DNA of 32,312 nucleotides, from contig CAJWEV010000022.1 of assembly GCA_913031575.1 (NCBI GenBank), positions 1 through 32,312 on the forward strand, written 5' to 3'. The stretch comes from an uncultured Halieaceae bacterium. Lineage in GTDB: Bacteria > Pseudomonadota > Gammaproteobacteria > Pseudomonadales > Halieaceae. A program made the position numbers and the translations under genes. Each line of letters starts with the position of its first letter. Positions within the stretch are counted from its first letter, which is position 1. Shown piece by piece: positions 7,793-21,969 of the stretch. The notes beneath the pieces are model-generated. The model worked only from the letters and a program-made list of their open reading frames with translations. It was not told where the DNA came from and did not search any database.

Positions 7793-8143
7793 ATGAAGTC
7801 CGTGGCGCTTTTAGAATCAGGTGAGGGTAAGAATATTATCGATTTGGCCCAGGTTGAGATCGACTTAAAAAGGTATCGAGACACGCACTGGCAAACATAC
7901 TGGTTCCGCAATGTGGCTGCTGCCTACCGGCACATTACTTACCCTCGCGAGTCCGAGCTGGCTGCGTTACATCGATCAGATCCACTGTATGTGTGCGATG
8001 GATACGATTTCCTGAGATTTTTGCAAAAAATCACGCAAAATCTGAGAACGAGTCGTCATTGCAGGCGCTTAAAAGATTGCAGTGTTAATTCATCTGCAAT
8101 CGATCTTTTTCTACCGCGAAGTTGTTACCGATCTGCTGATTAG
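7793..8143 (+). CDS. Hypothetical ORF, possibly frameshifted or decayed
   Basis: A 116-codon frame whose first two thirds look protein-like (VEIDLKRYRDTHWQTYWF, VAAAYRHITYPRESELAAL, PLYVCDGYDFLRFLQ) while the last third is rich in Arg, Ser and Cys and does not. From about 8020, a second frame ending at TAA 8086-8088 reads IFAKNHAKSENESSLQALK, which has a more ordinary composition. A single-base indel in the A-rich run at 8018-8031 would join the two frames into a protein of about 98 residues ending next to a terminator-like hairpin. I do not recognise the family. No good ribosome binding site precedes ATG 7793. It could be a real short gene with a sequencing error, a pseudogene, or spurious. 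Confidence 0.35.
   Translation: MKSVALLESGEGKNIIDLAQVEIDLKRYRDTHWQTYWFRNVAAAYRHITYPRESELAALHRSDPLYVCDGYDFLRFLQKITQNLRTSRHCRRLKDCSVNSSAIDLFLPRSCYRSAD
8075..8110 (+). terminator. Terminator-like hairpin
   Basis: GATTGCAG (8075-8082) and CTGCAATC (8094-8101) pair perfectly around an 11-base loop, then GATC and five T follow (8106-8110), with AAAA just upstream of the stem. The stem is A/T-rich at its outer end and the T-run starts four bases late, so strength is uncertain. It lies inside the formal 3' part of the ORF at 7793-8143. That would make sense if the gene ends at TAA 8086-8088 in the shifted frame. Confidence 0.35.
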
Positions 8144-8216
8144 CTGGAGCAGCAGCTCTGAAGCGCAGAGGTGCATTGGAGGCCAGTGCACTTACTGTGG
8201 CGACGGCCACGGAACT

Positions 8217-8945
8217 TCATTGCCCGCGTCTAGAACGCGGGTATAAAGCATTGATAACCCATCGCCAAAACGAATTATCTGCCAACAGAGCTTTATCGAG
8301 GGAATCAAAATAAGCTCGCGTTTCAGGGGGGTCAAGAAACATATCTTCTCGGGTATAGCGAGGCTCATTTTCATCAAGCTCTCTTACAATCACGGCCGGA
8401 TTGCCCGCGACGACGACATTGGCTGGCACATCTTTTGTAACCACCGAACTTGCGGCAACAATACTATTGTCGCCAATGGTCACTCCTTTCAAAACGGTGG
8501 AGCGGTCACCTAACCACACATTGTCTCCCAGACGAACGGGCTTAGGGGTGCTATCTCGATTGACGCGGTCATAAAGTCCATGCCAATCAGAGTCAGTGAT
8601 GTAACTGCCATGAGCCATCATGCAGCCATTCCCGAGAACCACCTGGTCACTCGCGGAGATTCTTGCACCTGGGCTCATTAGGCAAGCATCGCCGATCTCT
8701 ACACGCCCTTCACCAAAATTGCGGCCCCATACGCCAATTTGGACTGGGTGATGCATTTCCCCAATGGCCGTAAAGGAATGCCCTATCCGGATATTGGGAC
8801 CTGATATGATGACAAACCAAGGCGACATGATGGTCGAGAAAGCTCCCAAAGATTCGCATCGCGGCGCCAGAAACCACCAAATCCAAACTTCGCGAAACTT
8901 CAGGTACAACCGCTTTACCCAATAAGGTCTCACATCACGTCGCAT
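8217..8945 (-). CDS. Left-handed beta-helix (hexapeptide) acyltransferase
   Basis: A 242-residue protein with hexapeptide-repeat turns, as in acetyltransferases that use acetyl-CoA or another acyl-CoA (WcaF/LacA/VatD type). Repeats run from about residue 50 to 190: IRIGHSF, VEIGDACLMSPGARI, VVLGNGCMMAHGSYI, VRLGDNVWLGDRSTVLKGVTIGD and the closing NSIVAASSVVTKDVPAN followed by VVVAGNPA. His in MAHGSYITDSDWHG is a likely catalytic residue. The N-terminus (YWVKRLYLKFREVWIWWFLAP) is basic and aromatic, which suggests contact with the membrane or a lipid-linked substrate. The C-terminal tail has REDMFLDPPETRAYFDSLD. The substrate is unknown; sugar or lipid modification of the cell surface is plausible. 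It is divergent from the TrmB-like gene, 58 bases between starts. Confidence 0.85.
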   Translation of the reverse strand: MRRDVRPYWVKRLYLKFREVWIWWFLAPRCESLGAFSTIMSPWFVIISGPNIRIGHSFTAIGEMHHPVQIGVWGRNFGEGRVEIGDACLMSPGARISASDQVVLGNGCMMAHGSYITDSDWHGLYDRVNRDSTPKPVRLGDNVWLGDRSTVLKGVTIGDNSIVAASSVVTKDVPANVVVAGNPAVIVRELDENEPRYTREDMFLDPPETRAYFDSLDKALLADNSFWRWVINALYPRSRRGQ

Positions 8946-8951
8946 GACAGA

Positions 8952-8979
8952 TTAGCCCAATAAAATTAAAGTTTATAAT
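8952..8979 (+). promoter_or_regulatory. Candidate sigma70 promoter for the TrmB-like gene
   Basis: A perfect TATAAT lies at 8974-8979 in the 58-base gap between divergent starts. A weak -35 (TTAGCC, 8952-8957) is 16 bases upstream. The start site would fall near 8986, before AGGA at 8990-8993 and ATG 9004, so spacing is sensible. The poor -35 keeps confidence low. Confidence 0.4.
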
Positions 8980-9003
8980 CGCAACCAATAGGACTCGTAT
9001 CAA

Positions 9004-9669
9004 ATGAATCGTAAGGGCAACACCAGCGTCTACTCAAATCAGTCCTCGATTCACAACGACCTCGCTACGCTCGTGCAGAAACACATGACATCAACTTGGC
9101 AGGAGCCGATACCCCTCCACGATCGCGAGGCCATGAAAAAAATTATCGCGTTGTTGGAGGCTCACGATGGACCGCTCATCTTGGACTCTTTTTGCGGAAC
9201 AGGAATGAGCACGGCAAAACTCGCATCGGAGCACCCAAAAGCGCTGGTCATTGGTATTGATAAATCGGCAGACCGACTGAGGCGTCACGTGCAAACGCAG
9301 TCATGCAACTATCGCCTGATTCGTGGCAACTGCGAGCATATATGGGCTCAGTTGGTGTCAGCCAATATTGTATGTGAACAGCACTATCTGCTGTATCCAA
9401 ATCCTTGGCCAAAAAAGGCACAGCTCAAGCGCAGAGTCCACGGCCATCCCTCGTTTCCATTACTTAAGCAATTAGGCGGCTCAATTGAGATCAGGAGTAA
9501 CTGGAAAATTTATGTCGATGAATTTGCTGCTGCATCCCAGTTGTTGGGTCTAAACACTGAGGTCAAGAGCTTATCAGCCACAGAGCCTTTGACACTCTTC
9601 GAGCGTAAGTTTGCCGCGAATAATGAAAATCTATGGGTATGCAGAGCATACTCTAGCCTAAGTCTCTAG
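9004..9669 (+). CDS. TrmB-like SAM-dependent methyltransferase
   Basis: A 221-residue Rossmann methyltransferase related to TrmB, which makes m7G46 in tRNA. The SAM-binding motif is LILDSFCGTGMSTAKLA (about residues 58-74), then the acidic residue in VIGIDKS. The TrmB hallmark appears as YPNPWPKKAQLKRR (131-144), whereas TrmB normally has PDPW. A C-terminal TLFERKF (197-203) corresponds to the TxFE motif that contacts SAM and the target base. The N-terminal part before the SAM motif differs from canonical TrmB. It may be a second, diverged copy with another target, and Asn133 in place of Asp makes the classical reaction uncertain. AGGA lies ten bases before ATG 9004. cysE follows 55 bases after the stop on the same strand. 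Confidence 0.8.
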   Translation: MNRKGNTSVYSNQSSIHNDLATLVQKHMTSTWQEPIPLHDREAMKKIIALLEAHDGPLILDSFCGTGMSTAKLASEHPKALVIGIDKSADRLRRHVQTQSCNYRLIRGNCEHIWAQLVSANIVCEQHYLLYPNPWPKKAQLKRRVHGHPSFPLLKQLGGSIEIRSNWKIYVDEFAAASQLLGLNTEVKSLSATEPLTLFERKFAANNENLWVCRAYSSLSL

Positions 9670-9724
9670 AATCATTATAGGTCTCTGCGATAATGTGTGT
9701 GGTGATAACAATGGGGTCTTTATA

Positions 9725-10546
9725 GTGGTGAATGCACTTCCTTTTACAGACGCCGAGCACGCAAAAGATCCGCTCTGGACGACGATTTGCGCCGAGGTGC
9801 GTGAACTGATTCGCGCGGAACCCATGCTGGAGGACTTCCTGCGAGCAAGCGTCCTTAATCACTCGAGCTTGGAAAGCGCACTCAGCGCCCATCTTGGAAA
9901 TCAGATCGACTGTGCAACTATTCCCGCTCGCGTACTGTGCCATGTCATCTCCGAGGCATTTTCTACGCGTGACGAGATTCGCCGAGCAATGCGTGATGAT
10001 CTGCAAGCAGTTGTTGACAGAGACTCGGCATGCGAGTCATTTCATTTACCTCTTCTCTACTTTAAGGGCTTTCACGCTCTGCAGCTGCACCGGGTATCAA
10101 ACTGGCTTTGGCTGCACGGTAGACGATCACTTGCGCTACTAATGCAGAGTAGAGCGTCTATGAAATTTGGCGTAGATATACACCCAGCCGCCACTTTTGG
10201 CAGTGGCATTATGTTGGACCATGCGACGGGCCTTGTGGTGGGTCAAACCGCCGTTGTCGGCAACAAGGTCTCGATACTGCAAAGTGTGACACTCGGGGGA
10301 ACGGGTAAAGAGCATGGCGACAGGCACCCGAAAATTGCCGACGGCGTGTTGATCAGTGCTGGCGCAAAGATACTCGGGAACATCAGGGTTGGCGAAGGTG
10401 CCAAGGTGGGTGCGGGCAGCGTTGTGTTGAGAGATGTACCAGCACACACGACGGTTGCAGGCGTTCCAGCTAAGGTCGTGGGAAAACCTGACTCAGACCT
10501 TCCCGCGCTTAATATGAATCATGAAATACCTGACTACGAGTGGTAA
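9725..10546 (+). CDS. cysE: Serine O-acetyltransferase
   Basis: Serine acetyltransferase moves acetyl from acetyl-CoA to L-serine to give O-acetylserine, the cysteine precursor. The N-terminal helical domain ([22 protein letters not shown]) and [20 protein letters not shown] lead into the hexapeptide beta-helix with [20 protein letters not shown], where the Asp and His of LDHATG form the catalytic pair. [21 protein letters not shown] and the final [13 protein letters not shown] are all conserved. From GTG 9725 the protein has 273 residues, the same as the E. coli enzyme; GGGG lies eight bases before it. The frame is open from GTG 9695. The C-terminal tail ends IPDYEW with a terminal hydrophobic residue, but I would not predict CysK binding from this. 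The stop overlaps the hemE stop tail to tail. Confidence 0.95.
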   Translation: MVNALPFTDAEHAKDPLWTTICAEVRELIRAEPMLEDFLRASVLNHSSLESALSAHLGNQIDCATIPARVLCHVISEAFSTRDEIRRAMRDDLQAVVDRDSACESFHLPLLYFKGFHALQLHRVSNWLWLHGRRSLALLMQSRASMKFGVDIHPAATFGSGIMLDHATGLVVGQTAVVGNKVSILQSVTLGGTGKEHGDRHPKIADGVLISAGAKILGNIRVGEGAKVGAGSVVLRDVPAHTTVAGVPAKVVGKPDSDLPALNMNHEIPDYEW

Positions 10547-11598
10547 ATCTGCGATAACTCTATGACGGCGTTGACCATTACGCGAACACACTCAGGATCG
10601 ATTCCAGGTGTGATGCCGTGACCTAGATTGAAAATATGTCCGGTTCCAGAGCCATAGCTCTCCAGAATCTTTGCGACTTCCTCGCGAATCCGCTCAGGCT
10701 GCGCGTTGAGCATGGCTGGATCCATGTTGCCCTGCAGTGCGACCTGGTCACCTACCCGTGCGCGAGCCGCTCCAATATCGGTCGTCCAGTCGAGACCAAC
10801 CGCATCCGCGCCACAATTAGCAATTTGCTCTAACCACTGTCCACCACCTTTGGTGAAGACAATAACGGGCACCCGTCGGCCATCCGCTTCTCGAGGTAAA
10901 CGCTCCACTACTGCCTGCATATAGCGGAGAGAAAGCTCCTGATAATCACTGTGGCTTAGCGAGCCACCCCAAGTATCAAAAATTTGGAGCGCCTGTGCCC
11001 CCTGCTCAACCTGAGTTGTTAGATAAACCGCAACAGCGTCCGCAAGCTTATCTAGTAACTGATGGATCGCCACAGGATTATTGAAAGCCAATGACTTAGT
11101 CTTTGCGAAGTCTTTGGACGAACCACCCTCGACCATGTAAGTGGCCAATGTCCATGGAGAGCCAGAGAACCCAATCAGCGGTACCTTGCCATTGAGCTCC
11201 TTCCTAATCAAAGAAACAGCGTCCATGACATAGCCCAACTCATCCCGCGCCCTGTTGGGCTCTAGCGCAGCGATATCGGCCTCAGTAGATAAGGGTCTCT
11301 CAAACCGAGGCCCTTCTCCTTCCGTGAAATAAAGCCCTAATCCCATGGCATCAGGAATGGTCAAAATATCGGAGAATAAAATAGCAGCGTCCATATCGTA
11401 CCGACGTAGCGGCTGCATAGTGACCTCGCAGGCGAGTTCCGGCTGGGTACACAAACCCATGAAGCTTCCGGCTTTCGCGCGCGTGGCACGATATTCAGGC
11501 AGGTAACGACCCGCTTGGCGCATCATCCAAAGAGGAGTTCGGTCTACGGGCTCACGTAACAAGGCCCGCAAAAATCTATCATTTTGCAGTGGTGCCAT
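10534..11598 (-). CDS. hemE: Uroporphyrinogen decarboxylase
   Basis: HemE removes four carboxyl groups from uroporphyrinogen III to give coproporphyrinogen III in haem synthesis, in the cytoplasm. The 354-residue length is exactly typical. The family signatures are present: [16 protein letters not shown] near the N-terminus, [16 protein letters not shown] with the catalytic Asp, [17 protein letters not shown], and near the C-terminus ALQGNMDP and [14 protein letters not shown]. It is the last gene of the minus-strand series, 60 bases beyond gltD. Its stop codon overlaps the end of cysE, which comes from the opposite side, by 13 bases; no terminator hairpin fits between the two. Confidence 0.97.
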   Translation of the reverse strand: MAPLQNDRFLRALLREPVDRTPLWMMRQAGRYLPEYRATRAKAGSFMGLCTQPELACEVTMQPLRRYDMDAAILFSDILTIPDAMGLGLYFTEGEGPRFERPLSTEADIAALEPNRARDELGYVMDAVSLIRKELNGKVPLIGFSGSPWTLATYMVEGGSSKDFAKTKSLAFNNPVAIHQLLDKLADAVAVYLTTQVEQGAQALQIFDTWGGSLSHSDYQELSLRYMQAVVERLPREADGRRVPVIVFTKGGGQWLEQIANCGADAVGLDWTTDIGAARARVGDQVALQGNMDPAMLNAQPERIREEVAKILESYGSGTGHIFNLGHGITPGIDPECVRVMVNAVIELSQIYHS

Positions 11599-11658
11599 AT
11601 CGGCAGGATCCCCCGAGTAGCCGCTTCTCTATGCAAACTCACTCTGATTTTTTTATAT

Positions 11659-17578
<5,920 letters not shown>

Positions 17579-17634
17579 GCCTGAGCTTGCTCGCTTGATA
17601 AAACTGGGGCCTTGCGCAATGAACGCACGAGGCC

Positions 17635-17668
17635 AAAAAGGCCAAATAGTTTACACTTTTGGGCCTTT
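17635..17668 (-). terminator. Terminator-like hairpin between aroB and gltB
   Basis: Read on the minus strand, AAAGGCC (17668-17662) pairs with GGCCTTT (17643-17637), followed by two more T, with an 18-base loop. It would end the aroK-aroB transcript about 80 bases after the aroB stop. The same bases hold a possible gltB promoter (minus strand TTGTAG, 17 bases, TAAACT, 17677-17648), weak at both boxes. The alternative is a leader structure for gltB. Confidence 0.35.
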
Positions 17669-17677
17669 ATCTACAAT

Positions 17678-17709
17678 TTGCGTAAACGCAAGATAGGCCT
17701 GCCCTATCT
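17678..17709. repeat. Two adjacent small inverted repeats after aroB
   Basis: TTGCG-TAAA-CGCAA (17678-17691) and AGATAGG-CCTGC-CCTATCT (17691-17709) lie side by side, sharing one base, only 11 bases from the aroB stop codon. Neither has a T-run. They could form RNA hairpins that protect the aroB message end, or be a regulator-binding palindrome upstream of gltB. I cannot choose from sequence alone. Confidence 0.5.
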
Positions 17710-17719
17710 ATGGTGAGTT

Positions 17720-18823
17720 TTACAAGTTAAGGGCTATTTCGGATTCGTCGACGTTTGGAGTAACAAAGGCATTTCCCAATGACTCGAGTAGCACGTAGCG
17801 AATTTTCCCCGCCTGCACTTTCTTATCTCCCTGCATCGCAGACATAAAGGCATCGACACCCATACCACTGGGTGCCTCGGTAGGAAGGGAGAAGGCTTGC
17901 AAGAAGCCGATTAAAGCCGTGACCGCGTCAGGCTCAACAGCACCGCGACCGGCTGAAATCCGGACGGCGATGGCCATACCGGCCGCCACTGCCTCACCGT
18001 GCAACCAAACACCAAAGCCCTGCTCCTTTTCGATGGCATGGCCGAAGGTGTGTCCGAAATTCAATATAGCCCTCACACCACCCTCACGCTCATCCCGATT
18101 AACCACATCGGCTTTAATCGCACAGCATCTCGCGATGACATCTGCTAAAAGCGCTTCATCACGCCTGATCAATGCGTCCGTGTGGCCGATCAAGTCATTA
18201 AAGAAGGCGGCGTCGGCGATCAGGCCGTACTTAATGATCTCGGCCATGCCTGCTGCATATTCTCGGTCCGGCAGGGTCTCTAGCGTCTTAGTATCAATGA
18301 TGACACCGATGGGCTGGTGGAAAGCCCCAATAAGGTTTTTGCCCATCGGGTGGTTGACACCCGTCTTTCCACCCACGGAAGAATCAACCTGTGACAACAG
18401 CGTCGTTGGCACTTGAATGAAATCGGCGCCACGGAGAAACGAAGCGGCGGCAAATCCAGTCACGTCACCAATAACTCCTCCGCCGAGCGCAATAAACACG
18501 GTACTGCGCTCATGTTTGTCCTCAAGGGCAGCCGTCAGGATGCGCTCATAGGACGCGAGCGTCTTGTGCGCCTCTCCATCAGGTAACTCAACGACCGTCA
18601 CTTTGCGACTAGCATCGCCGCCATCATGCAGCGCATCAAAAACAAATGACTGGAATAATGGCGCGATAGTCTGGTTGGTAACGAGACAAACATTGCGGTC
18701 TCCTACAAGTGAGCGCAACATATCTCCCCGGGCAAGCAAGCTCGGACCGATGTGAATTGGGTAGCTTCTATCGGGCGCCTCCGCGGCAAGTCGAACCAAC
18801 ACCTCTGGTGCTCTGGGACTCAT
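17720..18823 (-). CDS. aroB: 3-dehydroquinate synthase
   Basis: AroB turns DAHP into 3-dehydroquinate, step two of the shikimate pathway, using NAD and a divalent metal. The 367 residues show VVELPDGEAHKTL, the glycine-rich NAD segment FIALGGGVIGDVTGFAAA, and VPTTLLSQVDSSVGGKTGVN followed by GKNLIGAFHQP. The metal ligands lie in the Glu of MAEIIKYGLI and in the histidines of LNFGHTFGHAIE and WLHGEAVAAGM. The start overlaps the aroK stop by four bases (ATGA), as is usual for aroKB operons, so translation is probably coupled. Confidence 0.97.
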   Translation of the reverse strand: MSPRAPEVLVRLAAEAPDRSYPIHIGPSLLARGDMLRSLVGDRNVCLVTNQTIAPLFQSFVFDALHDGGDASRKVTVVELPDGEAHKTLASYERILTAALEDKHERSTVFIALGGGVIGDVTGFAAASFLRGADFIQVPTTLLSQVDSSVGGKTGVNHPMGKNLIGAFHQPIGVIIDTKTLETLPDREYAAGMAEIIKYGLIADAAFFNDLIGHTDALIRRDEALLADVIARCCAIKADVVNRDEREGGVRAILNFGHTFGHAIEKEQGFGVWLHGEAVAAGMAIAVRISAGRGAVEPDAVTALIGFLQAFSLPTEAPSGMGVDAFMSAMQGDKKVQAGKIRYVLLESLGNAFVTPNVDESEIALNL

Positions 18824-19383
18824 GGTTCACCTTTATTAAAGGCTTTAAGTTTTTCCGCTATCACCCCTGCAAGCCTTTTAGCAGAACCACCGGTTGATGG
18901 GACCGTGATATCGGCAACTTCACGATAGAGAGGTTCCCGCACAGTCATTATCTCCTGAAGAACTTCCCTAACATTATTCCCCACCAACAGCGGTCGTTTA
19001 GTCCTACCCTCAGTTCGACTGACTAGAGTCGATAACGATGCTTCCAAATAAACAACCGTGCTCGCGATCGACATCGCGGTGCGATTTTCGGTCCGCAGAA
19101 TAACGCCACCACCAGTCGCAATCACCACATTATCTCTCGATACAAAGTCACGGACGACGGCGGACTCGCGATCACGAAAACCTGACTCCCCTTCCACGTC
19201 GAAAATCCACGGAATGTCTGCGCCAGCTCGCTCCTGTATCACCTCGTCAAGATCAAAGAACTCTGCCTGCAAGTGTGCGGCAAGGTGCCTACCCACGGTT
19301 GATTTTCCGGCCCCGGGGGGACCGACCAAAAAGACGCACATGTCATTTCTCGTTCGCCGGCTGGCGCCAATCATAGTCACCAT
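18820..19383 (-). CDS. aroK: Shikimate kinase
   Basis: AroK phosphorylates shikimate at the 3-hydroxyl with ATP. The Walker A loop is LVGPPGAGKSTVGRHLA, the shikimate-binding residues are in FFDLDEVIQ and EGESGFRDRE, the central VIATGGGVILR is conserved, and the lid holds RTEGRTKRPLL. The open frame begins at ATG 19383 (187 residues); ATG 19374 and a third ATG at 19341, right before VFLVGPP, are alternatives, and no ribosome binding site is decisive. In Pseudomonas the gene follows pilQ. Here nothing lies between it and the divergent mrcA except 110 bases, so it must have its own promoter in that gap. Confidence 0.95.
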   Translation of the reverse strand: MVTMIGASRRTRNDMCVFLVGPPGAGKSTVGRHLAAHLQAEFFDLDEVIQERAGADIPWIFDVEGESGFRDRESAVVRDFVSRDNVVIATGGGVILRTENRTAMSIASTVVYLEASLSTLVSRTEGRTKRPLLVGNNVREVLQEIMTVREPLYREVADITVPSTGGSAKRLAGVIAEKLKAFNKGEP

Positions 19384-19493
19384 TCATTGCAACACAGCTT
19401 TAGATAAACTGCGAATTGGAAGTTAAACTATATGGGTACAATGCGGTGAAAAATTACTTTTTCAAACTAACACTAAAGCCGGAGACCTAAGTC

Positions 19494-21902
19494 TTGTCGG
19501 TAGTCAAACAAAGCGCAAAAGCCCTTATGCTAATAACAGCTGCCGGTGTGTGGTGGCTAGCCGGTCTGTATTTGTACCTCAGTCCAAAGTTACCTGAGGC
19601 TGAAGCACTTACCGACATCAAGCTACAAACCCCGCTCCGAATCGTTAGTTCCGATGGGCAATTGATCGGCCAGTTCGGTGAGCAAAAAAGAATACCGGCA
19701 CGCTACGAGGACCTCCCTCAGAGCTTTACTGACGCACTGCTTGCCGCGGAAGACGACGGCTTCTTTGAACACTCGGGAATTGATTTCCTCGGATTGGCTC
19801 GAGCCATATCGGAGTTATTAGCGACTGGAAGTAAGCAAAGTGGCGGCTCGACCATCACAATGCAGGTGGCAAGAAATTTTTTCTTAACTCTGGATCAAAC
19901 CTTCATCCGGAAGTTCACAGAAATCCTACTTGCACTGGAAATTGAGCAACGCCTGAGTAAAGAAGAGATTTTAGAGCTTTACGTGAATCGAGTCTTTCTA
20001 GGCCACCGGAGTTATGGCTTTGAAACGGCGGCACAAACGTACTACGGACGATCACTCAGCGAACTATCAGTCGCAGAGCACGCCATGTTGGCTGGAGTGC
20101 CGCAAGCGCCTTCTCGCAATAACCCTTTAAGTAACCCCAAGCGCAGTGAAATCCGACGCAACTGGATTTTAGGTCGCATGCTATCGCTCGACATGATTGA
20201 CCGAGTGACCCATGACGAGGCAGTCGCCAGCACCGATATTGCTTCCTTTAATGGCCTGAAGGTTGAAGTAGATGCTGACTACGTTGCTGAAATGGCACGC
20301 CAGTTTACCGTCGAGCGACTGGGCAGCAGCGCCTATACCGATGGATACGTGGTCTACACAACCGTCAATGGAGATTTGCAACAGGCTGCTCGCGACGCTG
20401 TGATTGATGGGCTAATTACCTATGACAATCGCCATGGCTGGCGCGGACCCGAGCAGCAACATCCGCCGCTAAAGGAAGAGACACCCGAGGCCTTAGACCA
20501 GCGCTGGCGAGGCGCACTTCGCGCCATGCCAGTTATTGCTGACTTGCAACCCGCCATTGTCACTGAGCTGCTCGGGGATGGGGCTCGCGTGCTTCTTCGG
20601 GATGGAAGCGATGGCTTCCTCTCCTGGCGGGAGGATCTCCGTCGCATTCGCCGCTATCTGGACGAAGACAGACAAACAGGCAGCGCTCAGACTCTCACCG
20701 ACCTGCTGTCGGTGGGTGATTTGATCCGAGTCAGCGAAACAGGCGATAGCCTCCGTCTCTCGCAAGTACCCCGCGTCCAAGGAGCACTTGTATCGCTCGA
20801 CCCAAGCGACGGTTCGATCAAGGCCCTCGTAGGCGGTATGGGCTTTGTGCTGTCTAAATTCAATCGAGCGACACAGGCGAAGCGCCAGCCAGGCTCCAAC
20901 TTCAAGGCATTTCTATACGCTGCCGCCCTCGAAAATGGAATTCATCCAGCAACATTAATCAATGATGCGCCTGTTGTAGTGGGGAACTTAACCGACGAGG
21001 ACTTGTGGCGTCCCGAAAATGACAGCGGCCGCTTTTATGGTCCAACCCGCGTGCGCGAAGCACTCACATTTTCGAGAAACCTAGTGTCAATTCGCGTCCT
21101 TCAGCAACTCGGGGTCCGTAAGCTTATCGAAATGGCGTCTAGGGTCGGGTTCGATGTCAACGAGATGCAGCCCAATTTAACACTAGCACTCGGTACCCAT
21201 GCCTTCACGCCACTCGAGGTGGCCGGCGGTTACACAGCTATTGCCAACGGTGGTTTTAAGGTTGAACCCTGGCTCATCGACAGGATTGAAGACGTCGACG
21301 GTAATACCATTTACGAGGCCGACCCATTGATCGCCTGCTCTAATTGTGGACAGCAAGCGTTGGACAATGAGTTCCTTGAGGCGCCGCGGATCGAAGATTT
21401 ACTGGAGGACGCCGAGCCCGAGTTCAGAGAGGCGCCTCGAGTTATAGACGAGCGCGTTACTTATGTCCTGACCTCCATGCTGGAGGACGTTATAAAACGC
21501 GGCACTGGGCGGCGCGCTCGCGTCCTGGACCGTAATGATCTTGCCGGTAAAACAGGAACCACAAACGGCCCGAGAGACGCCTGGTTCTCGGGATACAACA
21601 GGGATCTAGTCACCACTACCTGGGTAGGTTTTGATGACTACAGTCTCATGGGCCGCAGGGAGTTTGGTGGCACCGCGGCATTACCGATTTGGATCGACTT
21701 TATGCAAGTCGCCTTACCACCAGAAAGCACAGTAGTAGAAATGCCGCCCGGGGTCGTCAGATTGCGAGTCGACAAGGAGACAGGACAGCGAACAGATAGC
21801 CAGTCCGCATCAATCTGGGAGGTTTTCCTCGAGGAATTTACACCTGCCAATCAACGTAGCCGGAATAATTCCGACTCCGAGGATTTAGACGGATTGTTCT
21901 GA
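19494..21902 (+). CDS. mrcA: Penicillin-binding protein 1A (bifunctional transglycosylase/transpeptidase)
   Basis: A class A PBP of 802 residues that polymerises and cross-links peptidoglycan. One N-terminal membrane span (about residues 10-28) anchors it. The GT51 transglycosylase domain has the catalytic Glu86 in AAEDDGFFEHSGID, then GGSTITMQVARNFFL and LELYVNRVFLG. A linker/OB-like region with DNRHGWRGPE identifies the PBP1A type. The transpeptidase domain has nucleophile Ser468 in PGSNFK, SRN at 527-529 and KTGT at 686-689. The start is TTG 19494, with GGAG nine bases upstream; the next ATG (codon 12) would cut the membrane anchor. It is divergent from aroK and converges on rpmE. Confidence 0.96.
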   Translation: MSVVKQSAKALMLITAAGVWWLAGLYLYLSPKLPEAEALTDIKLQTPLRIVSSDGQLIGQFGEQKRIPARYEDLPQSFTDALLAAEDDGFFEHSGIDFLGLARAISELLATGSKQSGGSTITMQVARNFFLTLDQTFIRKFTEILLALEIEQRLSKEEILELYVNRVFLGHRSYGFETAAQTYYGRSLSELSVAEHAMLAGVPQAPSRNNPLSNPKRSEIRRNWILGRMLSLDMIDRVTHDEAVASTDIASFNGLKVEVDADYVAEMARQFTVERLGSSAYTDGYVVYTTVNGDLQQAARDAVIDGLITYDNRHGWRGPEQQHPPLKEETPEALDQRWRGALRAMPVIADLQPAIVTELLGDGARVLLRDGSDGFLSWREDLRRIRRYLDEDRQTGSAQTLTDLLSVGDLIRVSETGDSLRLSQVPRVQGALVSLDPSDGSIKALVGGMGFVLSKFNRATQAKRQPGSNFKAFLYAAALENGIHPATLINDAPVVVGNLTDEDLWRPENDSGRFYGPTRVREALTFSRNLVSIRVLQQLGVRKLIEMASRVGFDVNEMQPNLTLALGTHAFTPLEVAGGYTAIANGGFKVEPWLIDRIEDVDGNTIYEADPLIACSNCGQQALDNEFLEAPRIEDLLEDAEPEFREAPRVIDERVTYVLTSMLEDVIKRGTGRRARVLDRNDLAGKTGTTNGPRDAWFSGYNRDLVTTTWVGFDDYSLMGRREFGGTAALPIWIDFMQVALPPESTVVEMPPGVVRLRVDKETGQRTDSQSASIWEVFLEEFTPANQRSRNNSDSEDLDGLF

Positions 21903-21922
21903 GGCGACACTTTTTTAAGGGT

Positions 21923-21949
21923 AAAAAAAACGCCGACAAAAGCCGGCGT
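21923..21949 (-). terminator. Rho-independent terminator of rpmE
   Basis: On the minus strand ACGCCGGC, loop TTTT, GTCGGCGT form an 8-bp stem with one G-U pair (21949-21930), followed by eight T (21930-21923). It lies 20 bases after the rpmE stop and 20 after the mrcA stop from the other side. On the plus strand the same stem has one A-C mismatch and only a short T-run, so termination of mrcA there is weaker. Confidence 0.85.
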
Positions 21950-21969
21950 CTTTGATCCGAAGTAGGTGC

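Noticed and set aside
8016-8032. GATTTTT-GCA-AAAAATC palindrome
   Set aside because: A/T-only short stem inside a coding-like region; probably chance, though it marks the suspected indel run.
19416-19442. mrcA promoter TTGGAA and TACAAT
   Set aside because: Spacing is 15 bases, too short for a confident call, although some promoter must lie in this gap.
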